Positions 18,509 through 27,500 of a DNA stretch of 53,232 bases are shown in pieces. Position 1 is the stretch's first letter. The number at the start of each line of letters is the position of its first letter. The DNA lies in assembly GCA_002698705.1 (NCBI GenBank), contig NZZM01000030.1, positions 5,403-58,634 of the forward strand, read 5' to 3'. Source of the DNA: Formosa sp. GTDB taxonomy: Bacteria; Bacteroidota; Bacteroidia; Flavobacteriales; Flavobacteriaceae. A program made the position numbers and the translations under genes. The notes under the pieces were generated by a model, which saw only the letters and a program-made list of their open reading frames with translations, did no database searches and had not been told where the DNA came from.

Positions 18509-19564
18509 ATGAAACATTTAGCTTTATTTTTTCTTTTTGTACCTATAGTAGCCTTTAGTCAGCCTAATGTACTGAATGCATTTGGACCTGAAGAAATTGG
18601 AGATAATTATGAAGCGTCGCTTTTACCTTTGGAATATGAATTTGTTAGTGATAAAGATGTTCTCTTTTCAAAAACTATTTGGGAAGAAATCAGTTTAGAC
18701 GAGCGTGTAAATTTTCCAATGTATTTTCCAGTTGACACTACTGTAGTCGGAAATGAACGACGTCCACTGATTCACCACCTTTATACAGCAGTATTGTCAG
18801 GAGAAATAGAGAATATTTACGAACAAGATAATTTAAAAGATAAAAAATCTATCGAAAAGTTAAGTAGACAACTTATATATAGAAAGATTCGCGACGGAAG
18901 TGACAACAATCTTATTGGAAAAGCTAGAATTAATACATTTAATGGAAAAATCCCTTTCATCGAATCTTATAACGTGGTAGTTCCTGATAGTCTAATTCAG
19001 TTTGAATCTGATTACAACAGCGGATTATTTGAAAGTATGAGTGTAAAGAAACAAGACAGTTTATATAATGATTGGGAAGATTCATTAAACGATATAATCT
19101 TTGAAAATAAGTTGTTAACTGATGAAGAATTTTCAGTCGAGAAATTTGAATACCAAGATGTAGTTGATTATAAATTAAAAGGAATTTGGTACTTCAATAA
19201 GCGAATTGGTGAGCTTCGCTACAGGCCGATTGCAATTTGTCCAATTATTAAGATACCAAAGGAAAAAGATGCAAATCCAGACGATCCTGATACTTTCGAG
19301 ATGTTTTGGGTTTATTTTCCTGACGCTAGGTATATTCTACACGAAGCACATGCTTTTAATGATAAAAATACTTCTAAGCCAATAACTTTCGATCATTTAA
19401 TTAATTCAAGGCGTTTTTCAGGTTTTATATATAAAGAAGACAATGTTTATGAAGACCGTGATATCAAAGGATATATTTCTGAAAATGCATTAATGCAACT
19501 ATTAGAATCACAGCGCATAAAGGAAAAGCTAAGAAACCTAGAACAAGATATGTGGAGCTATTAA
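18509..19564 (+). CDS. gldN: Gliding motility / T9SS ring protein GldN, 351 aa
   Basis: GldN (PorN) is a periplasmic protein that forms the type IX ring with GldK. A signal peptide is present (KHLALFFLFVPIVAFSQ). The conserved core contains SKTIWEEISLDERVNFP (about 53-70), LKGIWYFNKRIGELRYRPIAI (about 223-243, a family hallmark) and FWVYFPDARYILHEAHAFN (about 268-286). No metal or catalytic motif is expected. It is the last gene of the gldKLMN unit and is followed seven bases later by a strong terminator, which supports one transcript ending here. The identification is secure. Confidence 0.96.
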   Translation: MKHLALFFLFVPIVAFSQPNVLNAFGPEEIGDNYEASLLPLEYEFVSDKDVLFSKTIWEEISLDERVNFPMYFPVDTTVVGNERRPLIHHLYTAVLSGEIENIYEQDNLKDKKSIEKLSRQLIYRKIRDGSDNNLIGKARINTFNGKIPFIESYNVVVPDSLIQFESDYNSGLFESMSVKKQDSLYNDWEDSLNDIIFENKLLTDEEFSVEKFEYQDVVDYKLKGIWYFNKRIGELRYRPIAICPIIKIPKEKDANPDDPDTFEMFWVYFPDARYILHEAHAFNDKNTSKPITFDHLINSRRFSGFIYKEDNVYEDRDIKGYISENALMQLLESQRIKEKLRNLEQDMWSY

Positions 19565-19570
19565 GCACAC

Positions 19571-19603
19571 AAAAAAGCCTCTTAAAAAAGAGGCTTTTTT
19601 TTT
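19571..19603 (+). terminator. Terminator of the topA-gldKLMN block
   Basis: A 13-bp stem AAAAAAGCCTCTT / AAGAGGCTTTTTT (19571-19583 with 19588-19600) has a four-base loop and is followed by a T tract. It is seven bases after the gldN stop. Confidence 0.92.
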
Positions 19604-19639
19604 AATCAAGAAGTACTTAACTAAGATTGTATTTATCAA

Positions 19640-20677
19640 ATGAAAATTGATTATCTCATAGTTGGTAATGGTCTAGCTGGTATAATGCTTTGTGAAACGC
19701 TTCGTAAACTAGGTAAATCTTTTCGTTTAATCAGTGATAATTCACAGCAAGCTTCAATTGTTGCTAGCGGTTTGTACAACCCTGTAGTACTTAAACGCTT
19801 CAATAAAGCTTGGAATGCTGATAAACAACTCCCATTAGCCATGTCCGTTTATGAAAATTTAGAGTCATTTTTAAAAATTAAAATTGATACAAAAATACCT
19901 ATTTATAGAGTCTTTCATTCTGAAGAAGAACAAAATAATTGGTTTATATCTTGTGACAGCCTTGAACTTGAACCTTTTTTGACACCCAAGATTATAGATA
20001 ATCATAATAAAAATATCAAAGCTCCTTTTGGTTTTGGTATAGTAAGGCATACAGGACGTATTGATACTAGGCTTTTATTGGAATCTTATTATTATTATTT
20101 AAAACAAAAGGGTTTATTGATAGCAGATACATTTGATTATAATCATTTAGATAATAAAGCAGAGCTAAAATATAAGGATTTTGAAGCTAGACAAATTATT
20201 TTTGCCGAAGGATTTGGAATGAAAAAAAACCCCTTTTTTAATAAATTACCACTTCAAGGTACTAAAGGAGAATTATTAGTAATTCGTGCTCCGGATTTAA
20301 AATCTGAGATTATATTAAAGTCTAGTATTTTTGTCATTCCAATAATTAAAGACGAATATTTGGTAGGCTCAACCTATGCCTGGAAAGATTATAGTAATGA
20401 ACCTACTCAAAATGCAAAAATACAGCTACTTGATAAGTTGAAAGGTCTCATTAGTTGTGATTTTGATATAGTACAGCATCGTGCAGGTATTAGACCAACA
20501 GTTCCCGATCGTCGACCTTTAGTAGGTCAGCACGGAGTCTATAAAAACATCTATATTTTAAATGGATTAGGAAGTCGTGGTGTGCTTATCGCTCCCACAG
20601 TTGCTAAAAACCTCATTGATTTTATAGAACTAGGTATACCTCTTGATAATGAAGTCAATATCAAAAGATTTAAATAA
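19640..20677 (+). CDS. FAD-dependent oxidoreductase of the D-amino-acid oxidase (DAO) family, 345 aa
   Basis: The protein has an N-terminal Rossmann FAD site, YLIVGNGLAGIMLCETLRKLG (residues 5-25), with the GxGxxG fingerprint and an FRLISD strand for the ribose. DAO-type signatures follow: ASGLYNPVVLKRF near 48-60, GRIDTRLLLESYYYYL near 138-153, and the C-terminal RAGIRPTVPDRRPLVG and NGLGSRGVLIAPTVAKNLIDF. No signal peptide is seen, so it is cytoplasmic. The substrate is unknown; relatives include glycine oxidase, D-amino acid dehydrogenase and the MnmC oxidase domain. It follows the gldN terminator and its stop lies 66 bases before the ABC-F gene. Family confidence is high, function low. 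Confidence 0.88.
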   Translation: MKIDYLIVGNGLAGIMLCETLRKLGKSFRLISDNSQQASIVASGLYNPVVLKRFNKAWNADKQLPLAMSVYENLESFLKIKIDTKIPIYRVFHSEEEQNNWFISCDSLELEPFLTPKIIDNHNKNIKAPFGFGIVRHTGRIDTRLLLESYYYYLKQKGLLIADTFDYNHLDNKAELKYKDFEARQIIFAEGFGMKKNPFFNKLPLQGTKGELLVIRAPDLKSEIILKSSIFVIPIIKDEYLVGSTYAWKDYSNEPTQNAKIQLLDKLKGLISCDFDIVQHRAGIRPTVPDRRPLVGQHGVYKNIYILNGLGSRGVLIAPTVAKNLIDFIELGIPLDNEVNIKRFK

Positions 20678-20715
20678 TATAATTTGACAACTTTTTTTTA
20701 AGACTTATTATTGGT

Positions 20716-20723
20716 TATTTTTG
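20716..20723 (+). promoter_or_regulatory. Candidate promoter -7 element (TATTTTTG) for the ABC-F gene
   Basis: TATTTTTG matches TAnnTTTG and lies 20 bases before the ATG at 20744. A TTTG at 20683-20686 is 29 bases upstream, somewhat far. TATTATTG starting at 20707 is an alternative -7 box with the better 20-base spacing. Confidence 0.4.
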
Positions 20724-20743
20724 CAACATTATAAAATAAATTG

Positions 20744-22657
20744 ATGTTAAATATTCACCAACTAACCATTGCATTTCAAGGAGATGATCTTTTTGAAAAT
20801 ATTTCCTTTCGTTTGCAGTCTGGAAATCGTATTGGTTTAATAGGTAAAAATGGTGCTGGAAAATCTACTCTTTTAAAAATAATTTCCGGTGAGTTAGAAT
20901 ATGATTCAGGTCAAATTAGTTTTGAAAAAAAAGATTTGAAAATTGGCTTTCTAAAACAGGATATTGACTTCACCTGTGGTCGAACTATTTTAGAGGAATC
21001 ATATGAAGCATTCTCAGAAATCAAATCTTTAGAGCGACAACTTGAAAAAATTAATGTACAACTTTCTGAACGTACTGATTACGAAAGCCAGATTTATCAT
21101 GAACTTATGGTTGATTTAAATGAAATTCAACATCAATATGAAATTTTAGGTGGTTATAATTATAAAGGGGAAACTGAAAAGATTTTAATTGGTCTAGGTT
21201 TTAAAAGATCCGATTTTGATAAACTTACAGATACGTTTTCTGGCGGTTGGCGTATGCGGATTGAACTAGCAAAGCTTTTACTACAAAAAAATGATGTTTT
21301 ACTATTGGATGAGCCTACTAATCATTTGGATATTGAATCCATCATTTGGCTTGAACAATTTTTAAAAAATTGCCCTGGTGCTGTTGTTATAGTTTCTCAC
21401 GATAAAATGTTTTTAGATAATGTAACCAATCGTACTATTGAAATTGTTTTGGGTCAGATTTACGATATGCCAAAGCCATATTCAAAATATCTCAAACTCC
21501 GTGCTGAGCAAAAAGCTTTACAAATTTCAGCTCAAAAGAATCAGCAAAAACAAATAGAACACACTGAAAAGCTAATTGAAAAATTTAGAGCTAAAGCCAC
21601 TAAAGCTACTATGGCACAATCTCTGATAAAAAAATTAGATAAAATTGACCGTATTCGTGTTGATGAAGATGACAATAGCGTTATGAGTGTCAAATTCCCT
21701 ATTTCTCTCAATCCAGGTAAAGTTGTATTAGAAATTAAAAATATTTCAAAATCATATGGAGACTTAGAGGTTTTAAAAAATATTGATTTAATGGTAGAGC
21801 GTGGTCAAAAGATTGCCTTTGTTGGTCAAAATGGGCAAGGCAAATCTACCTTAGCTAAGATATTAGTTGGGGAGCTCTCAGCTAAGGGATATTTGAATCT
21901 TGGACACAATGTAAAATTGGGGTATTTTGCACAAAATCAAGCAGAGTATTTAGACGGTAAAAAAACTGTATTAAATACAATGATAGATGCGGCTAACGAA
22001 ACTAATCGCTCAAAGGTCCGGGATATACTTGGTGCATTTTTATTTAGAGGTGAAACAGTTGATAAATACGTAAGTGTTTTATCTGGAGGTGAGCGGAATC
22101 GTTTGGCTTTAGCCAAATTATTATTACAACCACTAAATGTTCTTGTGATGGATGAACCAACAAACCACTTGGATATACAATCTAAGAATGTTTTAAAAGC
22201 TGCATTGAAAAATTTTACAGGTACTTTAGTTTTAGTTTCCCATGACCGAGAATTTTTACAAGGGCTCAATGACGTTATTTATGAATTTAAAGATCAAAAG
22301 ATAAAACCCTACTTAGGGGATATAAATTTTTATTTAGAGCAGCGTCAATTACAAAACCTTAGAGAAGTTGAAAAAAAAACAGCTGAAATTAAGATTAAAA
22401 AAAAGAGTGATAATAAGCTTTCTTATGAGTCACAGAAAAAATTGAAGTCACTTCAAAATCGCTTAAGTAAATTAGAGGCGTCAATATCTTTCACAGAAAA
22501 AAAAATTAAAGAGACCGATTTGGAGCTTGAGATTAATTACGAGGCTACCGTTTCAGCACCTAACTTCTTTGATACATACCAAGCTAAAAAGACAAAACTG
22601 GAAGGCTTAATGAAGCAGTGGGAAACTTTAACAGAAAGTATAGAAAATCAGAGCTAA
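20744..22657 (+). CDS. ABC-F family ATPase (ribosome-associated), 637 aa
   Basis: This soluble protein has two ATP-binding cassettes and no membrane segment, the hallmark of ABC-F translation factors (Uup/YheS/EttA group). The first cassette has Walker A GKNGAGKST (about 34-42), signature FSGGWRMRIELAKLL and Walker B VLLLDEPTNHLD. The second has GQNGQGKSTLAK, VLSGGERNRLALAKLL and VLVMDEPTNHLD. The inter-cassette linker (about 250-315, Gln/Lys-rich helices) is the P-site-probing element. A coiled coil occupies the C-terminus (about 540-637), as in Uup. A TTG lies one codon upstream of the ATG at 20744; I prefer the ATG. Its stop codon overlaps the start of the next gene. Cellular role: probably rescue or tuning of ribosomes; exact subfamily not settled. 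Confidence 0.93.
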   Translation: MLNIHQLTIAFQGDDLFENISFRLQSGNRIGLIGKNGAGKSTLLKIISGELEYDSGQISFEKKDLKIGFLKQDIDFTCGRTILEESYEAFSEIKSLERQLEKINVQLSERTDYESQIYHELMVDLNEIQHQYEILGGYNYKGETEKILIGLGFKRSDFDKLTDTFSGGWRMRIELAKLLLQKNDVLLLDEPTNHLDIESIIWLEQFLKNCPGAVVIVSHDKMFLDNVTNRTIEIVLGQIYDMPKPYSKYLKLRAEQKALQISAQKNQQKQIEHTEKLIEKFRAKATKATMAQSLIKKLDKIDRIRVDEDDNSVMSVKFPISLNPGKVVLEIKNISKSYGDLEVLKNIDLMVERGQKIAFVGQNGQGKSTLAKILVGELSAKGYLNLGHNVKLGYFAQNQAEYLDGKKTVLNTMIDAANETNRSKVRDILGAFLFRGETVDKYVSVLSGGERNRLALAKLLLQPLNVLVMDEPTNHLDIQSKNVLKAALKNFTGTLVLVSHDREFLQGLNDVIYEFKDQKIKPYLGDINFYLEQRQLQNLREVEKKTAEIKIKKKSDNKLSYESQKKLKSLQNRLSKLEASISFTEKKIKETDLELEINYEATVSAPNFFDTYQAKKTKLEGLMKQWETLTESIENQS

Positions 22658-22839
22658 TGGAAGAATCTTTTTATCAATGCCCTTATTGCTGGGAAGATGT
22701 TTCAATATTGGTTGATGTATCACAACCTGATCAAAATTATATTGAAGATTGTGAGGTTTGTTGTAATCCAATCGATTTTAGAATTAAATGTGATTCTCAA
22801 AAAATAATTTATTTAGAAGCTGAAAGTATTGACCAGTAA
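22657..22839 (+). CDS. CPXCG-motif small zinc-ribbon protein, 60 aa
   Basis: This is a tiny acidic protein with two cysteine pairs, CPYC (Cys8, Cys11) and CEVCC (Cys32, Cys35, Cys36), typical of the CPXCG cysteine-rich family of unknown function. The two knuckles should bind one zinc ion. The start is the ATG at 22657, which overlaps the ABC-F stop codon in TAATG and implies coupled translation. A longer frame starting at 22618 lies inside the ABC-F gene and lacks family resemblance. The tail (SQKIIYLEAESIDQ) resembles the usual ending. No function is established; the coupling with a ribosome-associated ATPase is the only hint. Confidence 0.88.
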   Translation: MEESFYQCPYCWEDVSILVDVSQPDQNYIEDCEVCCNPIDFRIKCDSQKIIYLEAESIDQ

Positions 22840-22883
22840 ATCCTTATTTCATTACATTTTCTTTATAAATTAGAAAAAGATTG

Positions 22884-22891
22884 TATATTTG
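22884..22891 (+). promoter_or_regulatory. tRNA-fMet promoter -7 element (TATATTTG)
   Basis: This is a perfect TAnnTTTG match 11 bases before the mature 5' end of the tRNA, as usual for Bacteroidota tRNA genes. The -33 region (TTTTCTTT, about 22857-22864) is only a weak match. Confidence 0.65.
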
Positions 22892-22902
22892 TCCACCTAT
22901 AT

Positions 22903-22975
<73 letters not shown>

Positions 22976-22985
22976 CTAAAACAAT

Positions 22986-23024
22986 AAAACGGTTAACTTT
23001 TATAAAGTGTAGCCGTTTTTTTTT
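22986..23024 (+). terminator. Terminator after tRNA-fMet
   Basis: AAAACGGTTA pairs with TAGCCGTTTT (one G-T pair) around an inner ACTTT/AAAGT stem with a TAT loop, followed by nine T residues. It lies between the tRNA and the convergent phzF-like gene. Confidence 0.85.
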
Positions 23025-23041
23025 ATTAATAAGATTGAATC

Positions 23042-23830
23042 TTAATTTATCTTAATAGTTTTTTTCAAACAAGTTATTCCAGTTCCACTTACTATTACTC
23101 TTTCACTTTTATTTTCACAGAATATTTCACCGCCACGTTTTGAAAGCTGCTTTGCCAACATTATTTTTTTATTTAATTTCCTAGACCAAAATGGAATTAA
23201 TGTGCAATGGGCTGATCCTGTTACTGGGTCTTCTAATATAGTGGCTTGGGGAGTAAAAAAACGAGAAACAAAATCACAGTTTTTCCCAGGTGCGGTTACA
23301 ATAACTCCACCTGGATTAATATTAATTAAATCAAAAATGTTGCGATCAATTTTTATCCTTTCAATATCTGTTTGATTTTCATATAAGAGCAGATAGTCAC
23401 GGGCTTTATAAATCTCTAGAGGTGAAATATTTAAAGCATTGGAAATTTCTTTCGGCAGACTAGCTAATTTACCTTCACGTTTTGGCAAATCCATATGGTA
23501 AATATCCTTTGAACAACTCACTTTGAGTTGTCCACTTTTAGTTTGGAATAGTATAAATTCTTTATTGTATTTTAAGTGTTTTTTTAGGCAATGTGCAGCA
23601 GCTAATGTAGCATGTCCACAAAGATCCATTTCAATTTCAGGAGTAAACCAGCGTAAATGTATTTTATTTTCTTTTTTAATAAAAAAGGCTGTTTCTGGCA
23701 CCCCATTTTTCTTAGAAATTGCTAACATCGTTTCATCTTTCAGCCATGTATTTAGTCTTATAACACAAGCTGGATTTCCACCATTAAGTTGGTTTGAAAA
23801 AGCATTAATTCGGTACATTACAAGTTCCAT
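23042..23830 (-). CDS. PhzF-family isomerase, 262 aa
   Basis: This is a cytoplasmic protein with the duplicated diaminopimelate-epimerase-like fold of the PhzF family. Motifs include AFSNQLNGGNPACVIRL (about 9-25), GVPETAFF with the catalytic glutamate position (about 44-51), RWFTPEIEMDLCGHATLAAAH (about 61-81) and DPVTGSAHCTLIPFW near residue 205. The length (about 260-290) is normal. No phenazine genes are nearby, and most PhzF relatives outside phenazine clusters have unknown substrates, so the name should not be taken as a function. It is transcribed leftward and diverges from the glycosidase operon. Family assignment is confident. Confidence 0.92.
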   Translation of the reverse strand: MELVMYRINAFSNQLNGGNPACVIRLNTWLKDETMLAISKKNGVPETAFFIKKENKIHLRWFTPEIEMDLCGHATLAAAHCLKKHLKYNKEFILFQTKSGQLKVSCSKDIYHMDLPKREGKLASLPKEISNALNISPLEIYKARDYLLLYENQTDIERIKIDRNIFDLININPGGVIVTAPGKNCDFVSRFFTPQATILEDPVTGSAHCTLIPFWSRKLNKKIMLAKQLSKRGGEIFCENKSERVIVSGTGITCLKKTIKIN

Positions 23831-24020
23831 GTATTACAACAATTTTAACTACTATAAAACTAAACTTTAAATTTCATTAGTTAAAAAAAATAAGTTTTTT
23901 ATTTTGTATGTAATTTGTTGTGTTTTATAATTTTTTAAACCCAAAAAATGAATGTATTTTGCCTACCGTTATTAAAGTGTTTATGTCAGAAATAATTAAT
24001 TAACAATTCCAATTATTTTA

Positions 24021-27000
24021 ATGAAATCTATTGAAAAAATATTTGTAGGTAAAAACCTTACCCATAATAAAGAAAATCAAGTTTCTGGTAGTGAGGTAAC
24101 GATTGGCAACGAACTTTTTTATAAAATTTGTAATGTTGATGCTATGCGTCCTTTTTTTATGAGTATTGTAAGTAATTCCAATCATTGGCTTTTTATTTCA
24201 AGCTCTGGTGGCCTTTCTGCCGGAAGAAAAAATAGTAATCATGCTTTATTTCCATATTATACAGATGATAAAATCACAGAATCTAGTGAATATTCTGGAT
24301 CTAAATCAATTTTTTTAATAACAAACTCTAGTATTACTTCTTTGTGGGAGCCTTTTTCAAAACGTCACCAGGGAATTTATAATGTCACTAGAAATTTATA
24401 TAAAAATATCTATGGTAATAAGCTTATTTTTGAAGAGATAAATCACGATTTAGAGGTCTCGTTCAGTTATGAATGGAATACAAGTGACAAATATGGTTTT
24501 GTAAGAAAGTCTATATTAAAAAATAATTCAGATTCCCTGACTAACATTAGATTACTAGACGGGATACAAAATATTTTACCCTATGGAGTTGAGGTCGACT
24601 TGCAAAACAGCACTAGTAACTTAGTAGATGCTTATAAAAAATGTGAACTTGAGAAGGACTCAGGAATTGGTATATTCTCTTTAAGCTCAATAATAGTAGA
24701 TAAAGCAGAACCAAGTGAAGCTCTCAAAGCAAATATTGTTTGGTCAGTTGGTTTGAAAAAATCTAAAAAACTTATTTCATCTCTGCAGTTGGATGATTTT
24801 AGACTTGGTAATAAAATCATTCAAGAGCATGATATTAAAGCAGAACGTGGAGCCTACTTCTTGACTGATAATATTTCACTTTGCCCGAATGAAAAACAGA
24901 AATGGAGCATCATTGCCAATGTTAATCAAACTATAGATGATATTATTGAACTAAAGCACGATTTAAAACAAACTAAAAATTTAAGTGAAATAATTGATAA
25001 ATCTATTGAAAACGGAACGCAACGCCTTATTTCACTTGTTGCTGCTTCTGATGGACTACAACTAACTTCAGATAGCGTTAGAAATGCCCGTCATTTTTCT
25101 AATACAATGTTTAATATAATGCGAGGTGGTATTTTCGATAATAATTATAATATTGAAAAAGGAGATTTTTCACAATATATCGAAAAAGCTAACTTTAAAG
25201 TATTTTTTAAGAAAAAAAATGTTTTAGAATCCTTACCAGATATTTTTGATTTAGACTATTTAAAAAATATTGCTACAAATGATGACGATAAAAATTTCAA
25301 GCGTCTGTGTTTAGAGTATTTACCTTTAAAGTTTAGCCGTCGTCACGGAGACCCAAGTCGTCCATGGAATAAGTTTTCAATCAATACGCGAAGTGAAGTT
25401 GATGGTTCAAAAATTTTAGATTATCAAGGAAATTGGCGTGATATTTTTCAAAATTGGGAAGCATTGGTTTATTCTTATCCGGAGTTTATAGAAGGAATGA
25501 TTCATAAATTTCTAAATGCTACTACTTTTGATGGATACAACCCTTACAGGGTCACTAAAGAGGGTTTTGATTGGGAGGTCATTGAACCTGAAAATCCTTG
25601 GTCTTACATTGGATATTGGGGTGATCATCAAATTATTTATTTATTGAAGTTTTTGGAGTTTATTGAAAAATATTATCCTGGTAAATTAGAAAGTTACTTT
25701 TCTAAAGATTTATTTGTTTACGCAAATGTACCCTATAAAATTAAATCTTATGAGGAAATTTTAAAGGACCCTAAGAATACAATTGAATTTGACTATAAAG
25801 CAGAAGAAAAAATTCAAAATAAACGAGACGAAATTGGAGTTGATGGAGCTCTTTTAAGAGAAACCCATGTTTTTATTTATAAAGTAAACTTCATAGAAAA
25901 AATTCTTGCTACAGTTTTAGCAAAAATCTCTAATTTTATTCCTGAGGGTGGAATATGGATGAATACCCAACGCCCAGAATGGAATGACGCAAACAATGCT
26001 TTAGTTGGAAATGGTGTATCAATGGTTACTCTTTATTATCTCCGGCGGTTTTTAAAATTTTTTGAAGGTGTTTTGATTAAGTCCTCTACAACTGATGTCG
26101 CTATTTCTTCAGAACTTTTAATATTCTTTAATTCTATTAAAATTGTATTTGACAATCACAAGACCCTCTTGAAAGGTTCAATTTCAAACATAGATCGTAA
26201 GCTGATTTTAGATGGTTTGGGAAATGCAGGTAGTATTTACAGACAAACAATATATCAAAATAGTTTTTCTGGTGAGAAGAATGTAATTTATATTGATGAA
26301 ATTAATTCATTTATAAAAATTACTTTAGATTTTCTCGAACATTCTATTGATGCGAATAAGCGAACTGATAAACTTTATCATGCTTATAATCTGATGACAG
26401 TTGAAGCTAATAACTCTATTTCTATATCAAATTTACCAGAAATGCTTGAAGGTCAAGTAGCCGTACTAAGCTCTGGGTACTTATCAACTGAAGTAGCTTT
26501 ACAAGTTTTGGATGGCCTAAAATCAAGTGCTTTATTTAGATCAGACCAGTACAGCTATATTCTATATCCAGATAAAATACTTCCGAGGTTTATTAATAAA
26601 AATAATATAACAGAAGCTCAAATTAAATCTTCGGATTTACTAAGATTATTGCTAAAGGATGGTAATAAGCAAATTATTACAAAAGATATTAATGGGGATT
26701 ATCATTTTAATGGAAATTTCAATAATGTAGACCATTTAAAAAAATCATTGACAAATCTATCGTCTAAATATAATCATCTTGTTGAGAAAGATGCTGAGAA
26801 GATATACAATATTTTTGAATCAATTTTTAATCATAAATCCTTTACTGGTCGTTCAGGAACTTTCTTTGGGTATGAGGGCTTAGGCTCTATTTATTGGCAT
26901 ATGGTGTCTAAACTGTTGTTAGCTACTTGTGAAGTAACTCATAAAGCAATCGAGGAACAATCTGACCAATCTAAAATAGGTAGACTTTATGAACACTATT

Positions 27001-27482
27001 TTGAAATAAATGAAGGTATTGGAGCACATAAATCACCTGAACTTTACGGCGCGTTTCCAACAGATCCCTATTCCCATACCCCTAGTGGAAAAGGAGCTCA
27101 ACAACCAGGGATGACCGGACAAGTCAAGGAAGATATTTTAAGTAGATTTGGTGAACTGGGATTCTACGTAAAGGATGGATGCCTTACGTTTTCACCAGTA
27201 GTTTTAGCTCCCTCAGAATTTTTATTAGAACCAAAAATTTTTGAATATTACGACGTCCAGCATCAAAAGCATAGCATTTCTCTGGAAAAAGATAGTCTTG
27301 CGTTTACTATATGCCAAGTTCCGATTATATATAAAATAAATTTAACAACCGCTATATCCGTAGAATTTTCTAATGGTAAATCCAAACAATTTAAAGGTAA
27401 TCGTTTGGATGAAAATATAACGCAAGACATTTTAAAAAGATCTTCTAGGGTCAAACAAGTAACAGTATATGTTATCAAATAA
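24021..27482 (+). CDS. Large cytoplasmic glycoside phosphorylase, GH149/GH94-like (probable beta-1,3-glucan phosphorylase), 1153 aa
   Basis: No signal peptide or membrane segment is seen, so it acts in the cytoplasm. The N-terminal beta-sandwich contains SNHWLFISSSGGLSAGR (about 53-69) and NHALFPYYTDDKI. The (alpha/alpha)6 barrel shows RHGDPSRPWNKFSI, PWSYIGYWGDHQIIYLLKFL and RPEWNDANNALVGNG. Asp656 in WND corresponds to the catalytic acid position of GH94-type phosphorylases. Later GRSGTFFGYEGLGSIYWHM and HTPSGKGAQQPGMTGQVKEDI fit the phosphate and substrate loops. Length and context (beta-glucan-type GH30, sugar symporter) favour GH149, which cleaves beta-1,3-oligoglucans with phosphate to glucose-1-phosphate. 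It is the first gene of the operon, 18 bases before the next. Superfamily likely, exact family inferred by recognition. Confidence 0.72.
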   Translation: MKSIEKIFVGKNLTHNKENQVSGSEVTIGNELFYKICNVDAMRPFFMSIVSNSNHWLFISSSGGLSAGRKNSNHALFPYYTDDKITESSEYSGSKSIFLITNSSITSLWEPFSKRHQGIYNVTRNLYKNIYGNKLIFEEINHDLEVSFSYEWNTSDKYGFVRKSILKNNSDSLTNIRLLDGIQNILPYGVEVDLQNSTSNLVDAYKKCELEKDSGIGIFSLSSIIVDKAEPSEALKANIVWSVGLKKSKKLISSLQLDDFRLGNKIIQEHDIKAERGAYFLTDNISLCPNEKQKWSIIANVNQTIDDIIELKHDLKQTKNLSEIIDKSIENGTQRLISLVAASDGLQLTSDSVRNARHFSNTMFNIMRGGIFDNNYNIEKGDFSQYIEKANFKVFFKKKNVLESLPDIFDLDYLKNIATNDDDKNFKRLCLEYLPLKFSRRHGDPSRPWNKFSINTRSEVDGSKILDYQGNWRDIFQNWEALVYSYPEFIEGMIHKFLNATTFDGYNPYRVTKEGFDWEVIEPENPWSYIGYWGDHQIIYLLKFLEFIEKYYPGKLESYFSKDLFVYANVPYKIKSYEEILKDPKNTIEFDYKAEEKIQNKRDEIGVDGALLRETHVFIYKVNFIEKILATVLAKISNFIPEGGIWMNTQRPEWNDANNALVGNGVSMVTLYYLRRFLKFFEGVLIKSSTTDVAISSELLIFFNSIKIVFDNHKTLLKGSISNIDRKLILDGLGNAGSIYRQTIYQNSFSGEKNVIYIDEINSFIKITLDFLEHSIDANKRTDKLYHAYNLMTVEANNSISISNLPEMLEGQVAVLSSGYLSTEVALQVLDGLKSSALFRSDQYSYILYPDKILPRFINKNNITEAQIKSSDLLRLLLKDGNKQIITKDINGDYHFNGNFNNVDHLKKSLTNLSSKYNHLVEKDAEKIYNIFESIFNHKSFTGRSGTFFGYEGLGSIYWHMVSKLLLATCEVTHKAIEEQSDQSKIGRLYEHYFEINEGIGAHKSPELYGAFPTDPYSHTPSGKGAQQPGMTGQVKEDILSRFGELGFYVKDGCLTFSPVVLAPSEFLLEPKIFEYYDVQHQKHSISLEKDSLAFTICQVPIIYKINLTTAISVEFSNGKSKQFKGNRLDENITQDILKRSSRVKQVTVYVIK

Positions 27483-27500
27483 AATCCAAAATTAAATCTA

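Noticed and set aside
22618-22656. Longer start for the CPXCG gene
   Set aside because: It lies within the ABC-F coding end, and the family N-terminus and the TAATG overlap fit the ATG at 22657.
23871-24020. Promoter/operator for the glucan operon
   Set aside because: Only imperfect -7-like strings (GTATTTTGC, GTAATTTG) occur; none reaches the spacing or consensus needed to report.
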